Under the pieces are notes generated by a model, which did no database searches, was not told the DNA's origin, and was given only the letters and a program-made list of their open reading frames with translations. The position numbers and the translations under genes were made by a program. 64,000 bases of DNA from Enhydrobacter aerosaccus. Lineage in GTDB: Bacteria > Pseudomonadota > Alphaproteobacteria > Reyranellales > Reyranellaceae. Each line of letters opens with the position of its first letter. The first letter of the stretch is position 1. Positions 53,906-63,039 of this stretch are shown here, in pieces. The DNA lies in the NCBI GenBank assembly GCA_903915535.1, contig CAIWTJ010000290.1:1-64000 (forward strand). The letters are read 5' to 3'.

Positions 53906-54747
53906 GCGTCCTTGCGATCCCGCGCCTCCACTTTCCTTCGACACTCGTGCTCGGCGCCACTCTGCTCGCATTGATCGTCACCGCAGCGATCGTCGGCATC
54001 TGGGTGACGCCTTACGATCCCACCGTCTTCGCCGTGCGCTTCCGGCTGCAGGCGCCCAGCCTGCTGCATCCGTTCGGCACCGACGAGTTCGGTCGCGACG
54101 TGCTCTCGCGCATCCTGGCCGGCGCGCATCTCTCTCTGGCGACGGGCTTCGGCGCGATGGCGATCAGCCTGGTGGTCGGCGTGCCGCTCGGCCTTATCGC
54201 CGCCTTCCATCGCGGCGCCGTGCAGGAAGTGATCATGCGCGCCGTCGACCTGCTGATTGCGTTGCCGCCGGTGCTGCTGGGCCTGCTCGTGCTCGCCGTG
54301 ACCCCACCCGGCCTGTTCAAGACCATCGCCGCCGTCGGTCTGGTCTACGTGCCGATACTCGTGCGCCTCACGCGCGCCGTAGCGTTGGGCTTGCTGGAAG
54401 AGGATTTCGTGCAGGCCGCCCGCGCGCGCGGCGAAGGCGCGCTGCCGATCCTGTGGCACGAGATCCTGCCCAACGCCTGGCCGCCCATCATCGTCGAGTG
54501 CGGCCTCCGCGTGACCTTCGCGATCCTGCTGGGCTCAGCGCTCTCCTTCCTCGGCCTGGGACCGCAACCTCCCGCCAGCGAGTGGGGCCTGATGATTGCC
54601 GAGGGTCGCGATTTCCTGACGCAAGCACCTTGGGTCTGCCTCGCGCCCGGTCTGTCGCTATGCGTGCTGCTGGTGTCGGTCAATCTGGTCGGCGAAGGAT
54701 TGCGCGAGCGTCTCGATCCGCATCTGCGGGGGCGCGCGCATGCCTGA
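53902..54747 (+). CDS. Peptide-type ABC transporter permease (DppC-like)
   Basis: 281 residues. DppC features are HPFGTDEFGRDVLSRILAGAHLSL, the coupling helix QAARARGEGALPILWHEILPNAWPPI and the C-terminal LSFLGLGPQPPASEWGLMIAEGRDF. Six predicted membrane helices. Overlaps the fused ATPase gene by eight bases. Confidence 0.93.
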   Translation: MSVLAIPRLHFPSTLVLGATLLALIVTAAIVGIWVTPYDPTVFAVRFRLQAPSLLHPFGTDEFGRDVLSRILAGAHLSLATGFGAMAISLVVGVPLGLIAAFHRGAVQEVIMRAVDLLIALPPVLLGLLVLAVTPPGLFKTIAAVGLVYVPILVRLTRAVALGLLEEDFVQAARARGEGALPILWHEILPNAWPPIIVECGLRVTFAILLGSALSFLGLGPQPPASEWGLMIAEGRDFLTQAPWVCLAPGLSLCVLLVSVNLVGEGLRERLDPHLRGRAHA

Positions 54748-56764
54748 CGCGCTCACCGTCAAGAATGCTGCGCTCGACATCGAGGCGCTGTCCGTCGCCT
54801 ATCCGTCGCGCGGCGGCTGGCTGCAGGCGCTCGACAACGTATCGCTCGCCATCCCGCCCGGCGGCGTGCTGGGCCTGGTGGGCGAATCGGGATCGGGCAA
54901 GTCGACCGTCGTGCTCGCGCTGCTGGGCCTGCTCGGCCCGGCCGCAAGGATCAGCGCGCAGCGCCTGAATTTCGACGGCCACGATCTTCTGCGCGAAGCG
55001 CCGATGCTCCGCGGACGGCGCATCGGAGTCGTTTTCCAGGACACCGCCGCCGCGCTCAATCCGGCGCTGACCATCGGCAGCCAGCTCACCGAGCCGATGC
55101 GGCTCCATCTCGGAATCGAGCCGCGCCTCGCCTGGGAGCGCGGCACCGATCTGCTGGCCGAGCTCGGCGTGCCGCGGCCCGCCCACGTGATGCGGAGCTA
55201 CGCTCACCAGCTCTCCGGCGGCATGAAGCAGCGCGTGGGCATCGCCACCGCCCTCGCGGGCGAGCCCGACCTGCTGTTGCTCGACGAACCCACGACCGCG
55301 CTCGACGTCACCATCGAGGCGCAGATCCTGTCGCTGCTCGACGATCTGCGGGTGCGCCGCAGTCTCTCGATGCTGCTGGTCAGCCACAATCTCGGCATCG
55401 TCGATCGTCTGTGCGATTCGGTGTCCGTGCTCTATGCCGGGCGCATGGCCGAGTCGGGCACGACCCGCGCCGTGCTGCATCGACCGCGTCATCCCTACAC
55501 CAAGGGCCTGCTGGCCGCGCTGCCGCGTCCGGACCGTCCCCATGCAGGCCGCCTTGCGCCGATTCCCGGCGGCCTGCCCGATCTCACTAAATCCGATCCG
55601 GGCTGCAACTTCCGTTCGCGCTGCGCCTTTTCGGCCGCGGGCTGCGAGCAGCCGCAAGCCTTGCGTGGCGTCGTTCATCAAGTGAGTTGCCATCGCGTCG
55701 ATGACGTCGCCGACGAAAGCTGGCCGGTCGAAGCCGAACCGCCCGCGAACTCGATCGCGCCGCGCGCAAGATTGCCTTTGCTCCAGGCCGAGAGCCTCAG
55801 CATCCGGTTCGGCGGCGGCGGCTGGATCTCGCGCATGCTCGGAAAATCGGCTGGCGTGCTTGCGGTCGACCATGTGTCCCTGTCCATCCGTACCGGCGAG
55901 GTCGTGGGCCTTGTAGGCGAGTCGGGATGCGGGAAATCCACCCTGGGCCGCCTTATGCTTCGGCTGCTGCCGGCACGCACCGGAACGCTGAACTTCGGCG
56001 GTGGAGCGGTCGAGCCGGAGGCGAGCCGCGATTTTCGCCGCCGCGCGCAGATCGTCTTCCAGAATTCCGACACCTCGCTCAATCCACGCCAGACCGTGGG
56101 CACGATCCTGGGCCGGGCCGTGCGCTGGTTCGACATGGCGACGGGTGCCGCCGTCGCCGCGGAAGTCGATCGCCTCCTCGACCTCGTGCGCCTGCCGCGC
56201 AGCTATGCGACGCGCTATCCGCACCAGCTGTCGGGTGGTGAGAAGCAAAGGGTCGGCATCGCCCGCGCCCTGGCCTCACGTCCGGAATTCCTGGTGTGCG
56301 ACGAAGCGGTGTCGGCGCTCGACGTCAGCGTTCAGGCGGCTGTCCTCAACCTGCTGCGCGACCTGCGCGACGAGTTGGGTGTCGCCTATCTCTTCATCAG
56401 CCACGACATCGGCGTGATCGCCCACATCGCCGACCGTGTCGCCGTGATGTACCAGGGCACGATCGTCGAGGAAGGCCCTGTCGACGACGTGCTGCACCCT
56501 CCCTACCACCCGTACACCGAGCTGCTGCTGTCGTCGGTGCCCCTGATAGGCCGCGAGCGCCGCGACTCCCCTGCGCCGTCGACCGGCGCCGTCGCCGCGT
56601 CACAGGGCTGCAAGTTTGCCGCGCGCTGTGCGCGCAAGCTCGGGCCGGTCTGCGACACGCTGGCGCCTCCCGTGCAACAGGCAGGGCCCGATCACGCGAT
56701 CCGTTGTCACATTCCCCTATCGGAGCTGGCGGCAGTGCCGCACTGGCTCGGACCTCCCGCGTAA
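54740..56764 (+). CDS. Fused peptide-type ABC transporter ATPase (DppD-DppF)
   Basis: 674 residues containing two complete ABC domains. The first has GESGSGKST, LSGGMKQR and LLLLDEPTTALD; the second has GESGCGKST, LSGGEKQR and VCDEAVSALD. Each domain ends with the oligopeptide-type Cys-rich tail (GCNFRSRCAFSAAGC and GCKFAARCARKLGPVC) that can carry an FeS cluster. One polypeptide therefore supplies both ATPase halves. Last transporter gene, 18 bases before an LLM gene. Confidence 0.93.
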   Translation: MPDALTVKNAALDIEALSVAYPSRGGWLQALDNVSLAIPPGGVLGLVGESGSGKSTVVLALLGLLGPAARISAQRLNFDGHDLLREAPMLRGRRIGVVFQDTAAALNPALTIGSQLTEPMRLHLGIEPRLAWERGTDLLAELGVPRPAHVMRSYAHQLSGGMKQRVGIATALAGEPDLLLLDEPTTALDVTIEAQILSLLDDLRVRRSLSMLLVSHNLGIVDRLCDSVSVLYAGRMAESGTTRAVLHRPRHPYTKGLLAALPRPDRPHAGRLAPIPGGLPDLTKSDPGCNFRSRCAFSAAGCEQPQALRGVVHQVSCHRVDDVADESWPVEAEPPANSIAPRARLPLLQAESLSIRFGGGGWISRMLGKSAGVLAVDHVSLSIRTGEVVGLVGESGCGKSTLGRLMLRLLPARTGTLNFGGGAVEPEASRDFRRRAQIVFQNSDTSLNPRQTVGTILGRAVRWFDMATGAAVAAEVDRLLDLVRLPRSYATRYPHQLSGGEKQRVGIARALASRPEFLVCDEAVSALDVSVQAAVLNLLRDLRDELGVAYLFISHDIGVIAHIADRVAVMYQGTIVEEGPVDDVLHPPYHPYTELLLSSVPLIGRERRDSPAPSTGAVAASQGCKFAARCARKLGPVCDTLAPPVQQAGPDHAIRCHIPLSELAAVPHWLGPPA

Positions 56765-56782
56765 TTTTTAGGAGCAGTCACC

Positions 56783-58135
56783 ATGATGAAAATCGCCTGC
56801 ATTCCCAATCTGGTCGGCGGCCACCTCGGTGGCTGGCGCCACAAGGATGCGTTCGACAAGCCGGTGATGAATCTCGAGGCTTTCATCGAGATGTCGCAGA
56901 TCGCCGAGCGCGGCAAGCTCGACGCGGTGTTCCTGGCCGACGGCAACGGCGTGCGCGACATGCACATGCCGGCGCTGTTCGCGGCCAATCATCCGTCGGC
57001 GCGGCCGTCGTTCTTCGAACCGACGACCTTGTTGTCGGCCGTGTCGATGGTGACCAAGAAGATCGGGGTGGTCGCCACCGCGACCAGCACCTTCGAAGAG
57101 CCTTATTCGGTGGCGCGCCGCTTCGCGTCGATGGACCACATCAGCAAGGGCCGCGCCGGCTGGAACCTCGTCACCGCCTCCAACGCCGGCGACGCGCTGA
57201 ACTTCGGCCGACCCGAACAGGCACGCGAAGACCGTTACGCCCGCGCGCAGGAGTTCTACGAGGTCGTGGCCAAGCTGTGGGACAGCTGGGCGCCGGATGC
57301 CTTCCCGCAAAACAAGGAGACCGGCCAGTATCTCGATCCGGCGCGCGTGCGTCACATCGACCACAAGGGCACGCATTTCTCCGTGAAAGGCCCTCTCAAC
57401 ATCTCGCAGACACCGCAGGGCCGTCCCGTCGTCTTCATGGCGGGACAGTCCGAGCCCGGCATGGAGCTGGCTGCGCGCTATGCGGACGGCTTGTTCGGCG
57501 CCGGCACGACCAAGCAGGACTGCGTCGATGCGTATGCCAACATCAAGGGACGCATGGCACGCTACGGCCGCTCGCCCGAGGCGCTGAAGATCCTGCCCGG
57601 GGTGAGCATCTACGTCGGCCGTACGACAGCCGAGGCCGAGGAGTTCTACGAAGAGCTGCAGTCGCTGATCTCGCCGGTGCTAGGCGTGCACTATCTCTCG
57701 AAGATGCTGGTCCACGATCTGGGCAGCCTGCCGCTCGACGGTCCGCTGCCCGACAACCTGCCCGAGGAGACCTTGGGCGGCAGCAGCCTGCGCCGTTACA
57801 TCCTCGACATGGCGCGCCGCGACAAGCTCACGATCCGCCAAACCTACGAGCGTACCCTGCCCGCCCTGGGCGGCCCGGTGTTCAAGGGAACGGCAACCCA
57901 GGTCGCCGACGAGATGGAAGACTGGTGGCGCAACAAGGCCTGCGACGGCTTCACTCTTTTGCAGCCGGTCCAGCCGCGCGGCCTTCGCGAGTTCGTCGAT
58001 CTCGTCGTGCCGGAGCTGCAGCGCCGCGGCATCTTCCGCAAGGAATACGAGAGCAGCACCCTGCGCGGCCATCTCGGCCTCGCCGACGCGCCGAGCGTCT
58101 GGAAGGCCAAGGCCGCCGAACGGGGCGCAGCGTGA
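56783..58135 (+). CDS. LLM flavin-dependent monooxygenase (NtaA/DszA family)
   Basis: 450 residues with TTTAGGAGCAG before ATG. Opens MMKIACIPNLVGGHLGGWRH; LDAVFLADGNGVRDM, FEEPYSVARRFASMDHISKGRAGWNLVTA, PVVFMAGQSEPGMELAA and ACDGFTLLQPVQPRGLREFVDLVVPELQRRG are all intact. Its stop overlaps the GTG of the next paralogue (GTGA). Serves here as the template that shows where that paralogue is interrupted. Confidence 0.92.
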   Translation: MMKIACIPNLVGGHLGGWRHKDAFDKPVMNLEAFIEMSQIAERGKLDAVFLADGNGVRDMHMPALFAANHPSARPSFFEPTTLLSAVSMVTKKIGVVATATSTFEEPYSVARRFASMDHISKGRAGWNLVTASNAGDALNFGRPEQAREDRYARAQEFYEVVAKLWDSWAPDAFPQNKETGQYLDPARVRHIDHKGTHFSVKGPLNISQTPQGRPVVFMAGQSEPGMELAARYADGLFGAGTTKQDCVDAYANIKGRMARYGRSPEALKILPGVSIYVGRTTAEAEEFYEELQSLISPVLGVHYLSKMLVHDLGSLPLDGPLPDNLPEETLGGSSLRRYILDMARRDKLTIRQTYERTLPALGGPVFKGTATQVADEMEDWWRNKACDGFTLLQPVQPRGLREFVDLVVPELQRRGIFRKEYESSTLRGHLGLADAPSVWKAKAAERGAA

Positions 58136-59478
58136 ACCGCTCCGACAAGATGGTGCTCGGCATCAATGGCGGCGCACTGGGCGGCCATCTCGGTGGCTGG
58201 CGTCACCCCGACTCCTTTCCCGACACGACGATGAGGCTCGAGCGCATGGTCGACACGGCCGTCACCGCCGAGCAGGGAAAGTTCGACTTCATGTTCCTCG
58301 CCGACGGCAACGGCGTGCGCCAGATGGACAAGCCTCTCTTGTTCGCGGCCAACAGCCCGTCGGACCGGCCGTCGGTATTCGAGCCGGTAACGCTCTACGC
58401 CGCGTTGTCGCAGCACACCAAGCGGATCGGTTTCGTCGCGACGGCCACGACCAGCTACGAAGAGCCGTTCACGATCGCGCGGAAATTCGCCTCGCTCGAC
58501 CATCTCAGCGGCGGCCGAGCGGCATGGAATCTCGTCACGACGCAGTACGTCGAGGACGCCAAAAACTTCAATCGCGACGAGCATATGGGCCGGGAGGAGC
58601 GCTACGAGCGCGCGCGGGAGAGTCTCGACGTCGTGCGCTCGCTTTGGGAGTCGTGGGCCGAGGACGCCTTCTTGCAGGACAAGGCCACCGGCCAATATCT
58701 CGATCCGGCGCGCGTGCGGCTGACCGATCATCGCGGCAAGTACTTCAAGGTGAAGGGACCACTCAACGTGTCGCGCACGCCGCAGGGCCAGCCGGTCGTG
58801 TTCATGGCGGGCCAATCCGACGACGGCAAGGAACTCGCGGCCTATGGCGGCGAGGGCCTGTTCGGCACGGCCGCCAGCAAGCAGGAAGCGCAGGCGGAGT
58901 ACGCTGACATCAAGGGCCGGATGCCGAAGTACGGGCGCCCCGACGAGGCGCTCAAGATCCTGCCGGGCCTCAGCATCTATGTCGGCCGCACGTCGTCGGA
59001 GGCCGACGAGCTCTACGACGAGCTGCAGTCGCTGATCTCGCCGGCGCTGGGCGTCACCTATCTGTCCAAGATCGTCGGCATGGATCTGACGAATGTCCCG
59101 CTCGACGGACCATTGCCGCAGAAGCCCGCAGGCCAGGGACTCGGCGGCACCGCGATCGGCCGGTCGGTGCACGAGATGGCCGAGCGCGAGGGGCTTTCCG
59201 TACGACAGGCATATGAGCGCGTACTGCCGGCAATGGCCGGCAATATGGTGAAGGGCACGCCGGCCCAGGTCGTCGATTTCATGGAGGACTGGTTCCGCAG
59301 CCAGGCCTGCGACGGCTTCATCCTCTAGGTGCCTGTGCAACCGCGCAGCCTGAAGTCGTTCGTCGAGCTGCTGGTGCCGGAGCTGCGACGCCGGGGCCTG
59401 CGTGCCGATGACTATGCCGGCACGACCTTGCGCGAAAACATGGGTCTCGCGATTCCGCGCAGTCCCTTCGCCTCGTGA
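58132..59478 (+). pseudogene. LLM flavin-dependent monooxygenase interrupted by an in-frame TAG
   Basis: GTG 58132 overlaps the previous stop. The frame matches LLM enzymes through ACDGFIL, stops at TAG (59326-59328), and then continues in the same frame for 49 codons as VPVQPRSLKSFVELLVPELRRRG and the family's usual ending, terminating at TGA 59478. Alignment with the 56783 paralogue keeps register across the stop, with no length change. Full length would be 448 residues. It may be a recent nonsense mutation, a sequencing error or read-through. The 398-residue truncated product retains the catalytic barrel core but loses the final helix region. Confidence 0.85.
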
Positions 59479-60441
59479 TCAATCCAGGCGCGCGCCCGTC
59501 TTCTTCACGATGGGCCCTAACCGTTCGAGATCGGTCGCGAGGATTTTGGCGAGCCCGTCGGGCGTCGATGACGCGGGCTCGGCGCCCAGCGCCACGACGC
59601 GCTCCTTGATTTCGGCCGACGCCAGGATGGGCTGAAGCACGGCGCTCAACTTATCGATGACGTCGCGCGGCGTTCCGGCCGGGGCGAACATGCCATGCCA
59701 GCCCGACGCCACCTCGACTCCCTTGATCCCATGCTCGGCCAGCGTCTCGATCTGCGGTAAAGCCGGCAGCCGGTTGGGACCGATGACCGCCAGCGCCTTC
59801 AGCCTTCCCGCTTGGATGTGGTTCATGGTCGTAGCCGAATCGAACATGAAGTCGATCTGGCCGGCCAGCAGATCGTTCACGGCCGGCGCCAGCCCCTTGT
59901 AGGGAACATGATTGGTCTCGATGCCCGCCACCGTGTTGAAGAGCTCGGTGGCGATCTGGATCAGGCTGCCGCTGCCCGCCGATCCGTAGTTCAACGTCTT
60001 CGGCTTCGCCTTCGCGAGCGCCACGAAGGCCTCGACCGTATCGACGCCGAGCCTGGGATTGACGACCAGGATGAAGTTGGTGCGCGCGGTCAATGTGACC
60101 GGCACGAAGCTCTTCACCGGATCGAACGGCAGGCTGGCATAAAGGAACGGGTTGAGGTTGAGCGTGCTGCCGCCGGTGACCATCAGCGTGTAACCATCCG
60201 GTGCGGCGCGCGCGACGGCCGCTGCCGCGATGTTGCCGTTGGCCCCGGGCTTGTTCTCGATGACGACCGGCTGGCCCGTCTTCTGCGACAGCGCCTCGCC
60301 GATCGATCGGGCAATCATGTCAATCGACCCGCCGGCGGAGACAGTCACCACGATATGGATCGGCTTCGAAGGATAGGTCTGCGCTTGGGCGCGGCCGCCG
60401 ACCAGCAGCAACGGCACGGCAAGAACGGTACGGCGTTTCAT
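59479..60441 (-). CDS. Bug/TctC-family periplasmic binding protein (orphan)
   Basis: 320 residues from ATG 60441; the 540-residue track ORF fuses it to antisense of the hydrolase gene. Signal peptide VLAVPLLLVGGRAQAQ. Bug pattern IHIVVTVSAGGSIDMIAR, PVVIENKPGANGNIA, APDGYTLM and YGSAGSGSLIQIA. Last gene of the minus-strand operon with SDR, IclR, bicupin and alpha/beta hydrolase; its stop abuts the TGA of the interrupted LLM gene. Confidence 0.9.
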   Translation of the reverse strand: MKRRTVLAVPLLLVGGRAQAQTYPSKPIHIVVTVSAGGSIDMIARSIGEALSQKTGQPVVIENKPGANGNIAAAAVARAAPDGYTLMVTGGSTLNLNPFLYASLPFDPVKSFVPVTLTARTNFILVVNPRLGVDTVEAFVALAKAKPKTLNYGSAGSGSLIQIATELFNTVAGIETNHVPYKGLAPAVNDLLAGQIDFMFDSATTMNHIQAGRLKALAVIGPNRLPALPQIETLAEHGIKGVEVASGWHGMFAPAGTPRDVIDKLSAVLQPILASAEIKERVVALGAEPASSTPDGLAKILATDLERLGPIVKKTGARLD

Positions 60442-60449
60442 GGGCGGAC

Positions 60450-61268
60450 TCACTTTACGCTGGCGATGAAGCGGGACACGACATCGTTGAATTGCGCGGG
60501 TTTCTCGAGATAGACGGCGTGGCCCGCGCCCGGGATGACATGGACAGGCGCCAGCGGCCGCGTCGCGGCGATCTCGATATTGCGCGCGGGCGGGGTGATG
60601 ACATCGGCGTCGCCGTAGAGGATCTGAACCGGCATCGAGGCCGGCAGGCGTGCAATGTCGGCCTTCACATCGCCCGACGCGAGCATGCGCGCGGCCTGCG
60701 CGTAACCATCGGGCCGGATCGACGCCATCGTGTCGACGACACGCCGGATCATGACCGGGGTCGCGTCTCGGCCCAGCAACCGAGGCCCGCGCTTTTCGGC
60801 CATCTCGCGCGCACCGAGTGCGGCGACATCGCCGATGCGCTGCGCCAACTGCTTCTCGCGATCCGCCGCCGGCAGCTTTGCATGACCGCCGGCGATACTG
60901 GCAAGGGTCAGCGAAAGAATGCGCTTCGGACGATCCGCCGCGAACGAAGCCGCCATCAATGCGCCCAGCGAATGGCCGACGAGATGACAGGCCTCGATGC
61001 CGAGCGCATCGAGGAGCCTGGCGAGCACGGCTGCATAGTCTGCGGCGACCGGGGCTTCCATCGGCAATGCTGTCGAGCCTGCATAGCCCGGCGCATCCCA
61101 CGCGATCACCCGCAAGGTCTTTGACAGGCCCGCGAGCTGGTCGTCGAAGGCGCGCGCGGCGGAGCCGATGCCGTGCAGCAGGACGAGCGCCGGTCCGGCG
61201 CCCGCCTCGCGGTAGGTGATGACAGAGTCGCCGACCTTGGCCTGGCGGTCCGCGATGGATGTCGTCAT
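60450..61268 (-). CDS. Alpha/beta hydrolase
   Basis: 272 residues. Oxyanion LLHGIGS, nucleophile elbow GHSLG with Ser100, Asp in YGDADVITPP and His in GAGHAVYLEKP. Resembles ring-cleavage-product (C-C bond) or enol-lactone hydrolases such as 3-oxoadipate enol-lactonase, but the sequence alone does not settle it. Its start overlaps the bicupin stop by four bases; the Bug gene follows after eight. Confidence 0.88.
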   Translation of the reverse strand: MTTSIADRQAKVGDSVITYREAGAGPALVLLHGIGSAARAFDDQLAGLSKTLRVIAWDAPGYAGSTALPMEAPVAADYAAVLARLLDALGIEACHLVGHSLGALMAASFAADRPKRILSLTLASIAGGHAKLPAADREKQLAQRIGDVAALGAREMAEKRGPRLLGRDATPVMIRRVVDTMASIRPDGYAQAARMLASGDVKADIARLPASMPVQILYGDADVITPPARNIEIAATRPLAPVHVIPGAGHAVYLEKPAQFNDVVSRFIASVK

Positions 61269-62215
61269 GCCGCTTCGAACTTCACATTCTCCGGCTGGCC
61301 GGTGCCGACGGCCATGGTGAAAGTCGCGTCGATCACGCCGTCGTTGCGGAAGTAGTGCGGACGGCCCGCCGGATTGAACAGCAGGTCGCGAGGTCCGAGC
61401 TGACGTTCGACGATCTCGCCGTCCTGTTCCCAGCCGGCAGTGATGGTGCCTTCAAGGACGAAGAACGTGTCTTCGACATCACGCACGAACGGCTTCACGC
61501 CGACGCCCTTGGGAAGATGGATCATATCCATGCGGTAGCCCGCGGCCGGCGCCCCGCCCTCGCCGACATAGGTCAGGCGCGCAAAGCCCGCCTTTTCCCA
61601 GATCGGCTTGCGATCGCGATAGCGCACCACGTGCTTGCCCAACTCCTGATGGCGGCGATCGGTGCTGTCGGGCGAGAACAGCTGGATCTTGTCCGGGCCG
61701 CCCGCGCCGAAGCGACGCGACAGTTCGAGCTCCTTGTCCTTCGGGTGGCAGACATGGACCGGCATTTCGGGCGTGCCGCTGCCAACAGTGATCTGCATCA
61801 GCACCGGCTCGACGCCGTCGTTGCGGAAACCGTGCGGGCGGCCGCTCTTGTTCAGCAGCAGGTCCTTCGGTCCGAGCTTTACTTCGACGACCTCGTCGCC
61901 CCACACGGTGCCCACCGTCAGCACGCCCTGCAAGACGAAGAAGTGCTCGACGACCTCGTGCGCGTGACTGGCGGCGAACTTGCCGACCGGCTGATTGACC
62001 AGGCTGAAGGTGAAGTGCTGTGCCTTCAGGGTCGACGGATCGCTGACCTTGGGCGAGCCGCCGGCGCCCACATAGCGCAGCTGGGCGCGGCTGAGGTCCG
62101 GGAACGGACGGGAAGCGGGGAACGCGTCCCAGTCGAACGTCTTCTCGGTGAACAGGCCCATGTGGGCGCGCATTTCGTCGGCGAGCGTGCTCGACTTGAT
62201 CAGATTGTCCGGCAT
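61265..62215 (-). CDS. Bicupin protein, gentisate-dioxygenase-like
   Basis: 316 residues from ATG 62215 with a perfect AAGGAGG. The first cupin fits the metal motif exactly: GKFAASHAHEVVEHFFVLQG (two His and Glu) and GRPHGFRN (third His). In the second cupin the HxH has become FVR and Glu is Asp, while GRPHYFRN remains, so only one metal site is expected. Gentisate-type ring dioxygenation or sugar/keto-acid chemistry are possible. Operon context with an IclR regulator and a hydrolase favours aromatic catabolism. Confidence 0.8.
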   Translation of the reverse strand: MPDNLIKSSTLADEMRAHMGLFTEKTFDWDAFPASRPFPDLSRAQLRYVGAGGSPKVSDPSTLKAQHFTFSLVNQPVGKFAASHAHEVVEHFFVLQGVLTVGTVWGDEVVEVKLGPKDLLLNKSGRPHGFRNDGVEPVLMQITVGSGTPEMPVHVCHPKDKELELSRRFGAGGPDKIQLFSPDSTDRRHQELGKHVVRYRDRKPIWEKAGFARLTYVGEGGAPAAGYRMDMIHLPKGVGVKPFVRDVEDTFFVLEGTITAGWEQDGEIVERQLGPRDLLFNPAGRPHYFRNDGVIDATFTMAVGTGQPENVKFEAA

Positions 62216-62246
62216 GTCACTTCCTCCTTCGTAGAGAAACTCGAGG

Positions 62247-63038
62247 TTAATTCTTGCGCGCCAGCCAGCGAGAGATTTCGCTGGCGGCCTCCAGAACGGC
62301 ATCCTTGAGCGCGCCATGCATGGCCTGCTCATCGATATGGGCGTTGACGGCGGTGACGTTGATCGCGGCGACGACGCCGCCCGCTCCATCGTGCACGGGC
62401 GCGGCGATGGCGCTCACGCCGGTCTCGAAGAAGGCCTGGCTCACGGCGTAGCCGCGCTTGCGATCCTCGGCGAGAAGCGCCTTCAGCGCGTCGAGCGTCG
62501 TCGGCGTCTGCGGCGTGAAACGCTCGAAAGGCTGATCGCCGAACAGCGCTTCCAGCTCCTTGTCGCCCATCTCGAAGATCGTCATGCGGCCCATGATCGT
62601 GGCATGGACGGGAAAGCGTGTGCCGATATTGACGCTGCTCGCGATCGTGCTGCGCGCGGGAAAGCGCGAGACGTAGACAATCTCGCGTTTGTCGCGGATC
62701 GCCATGTGCGAGGAGAGTCCGGTCTCGTCGCGCAGCCGCTGCAGGACGGGCTGCGCCACCTCGACCATGTCGAGCGAGGCCAGGTACTCGAAGCCGCCGC
62801 GCAGCAGCGCCGGGCCGAGCGTAAAGTGCCGCTTGTCCTCGCCGCAGCGCACATAGTCCATCGACTGCAGGGTCTGCAGCAGCCGGAACACTTTCGTGCG
62901 CGGCAGCGACAGCGCCTTGGCGATCTCGGGCGCGGTGAAGCTGCGATTCCCCCCGCCGAACAGCGACAGGATGCCAAGCCCCTGCGCCAACGCCGGCACG
63001 ATGTACCTGTTCTCGGAAGTGATCGGTGCGTCGGTCAT
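62247..63038 (-). CDS. IclR family transcriptional regulator
   Basis: 263 residues. N-terminal winged HTH SFTAPEIAKALSLPRTKVFRLLQTLQSMDYV (about residues 33-65), then the IclR effector domain VAQPVLQRLRDETGLSSHMAI...FPVHATIMGRM and the C-terminal AAINVTAVNA. Such proteins control aromatic or carboxylate catabolic operons. It lies within the operon, one base after the SDR and 31 bases before the bicupin, so it probably regulates its own operon. Confidence 0.92.
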   Translation of the reverse strand: MTDAPITSENRYIVPALAQGLGILSLFGGGNRSFTAPEIAKALSLPRTKVFRLLQTLQSMDYVRCGEDKRHFTLGPALLRGGFEYLASLDMVEVAQPVLQRLRDETGLSSHMAIRDKREIVYVSRFPARSTIASSVNIGTRFPVHATIMGRMTIFEMGDKELEALFGDQPFERFTPQTPTTLDALKALLAEDRKRGYAVSQAFFETGVSAIAAPVHDGAGGVVAAINVTAVNAHIDEQAMHGALKDAVLEAASEISRWLARKN

Positions 63039-63039
63039 G

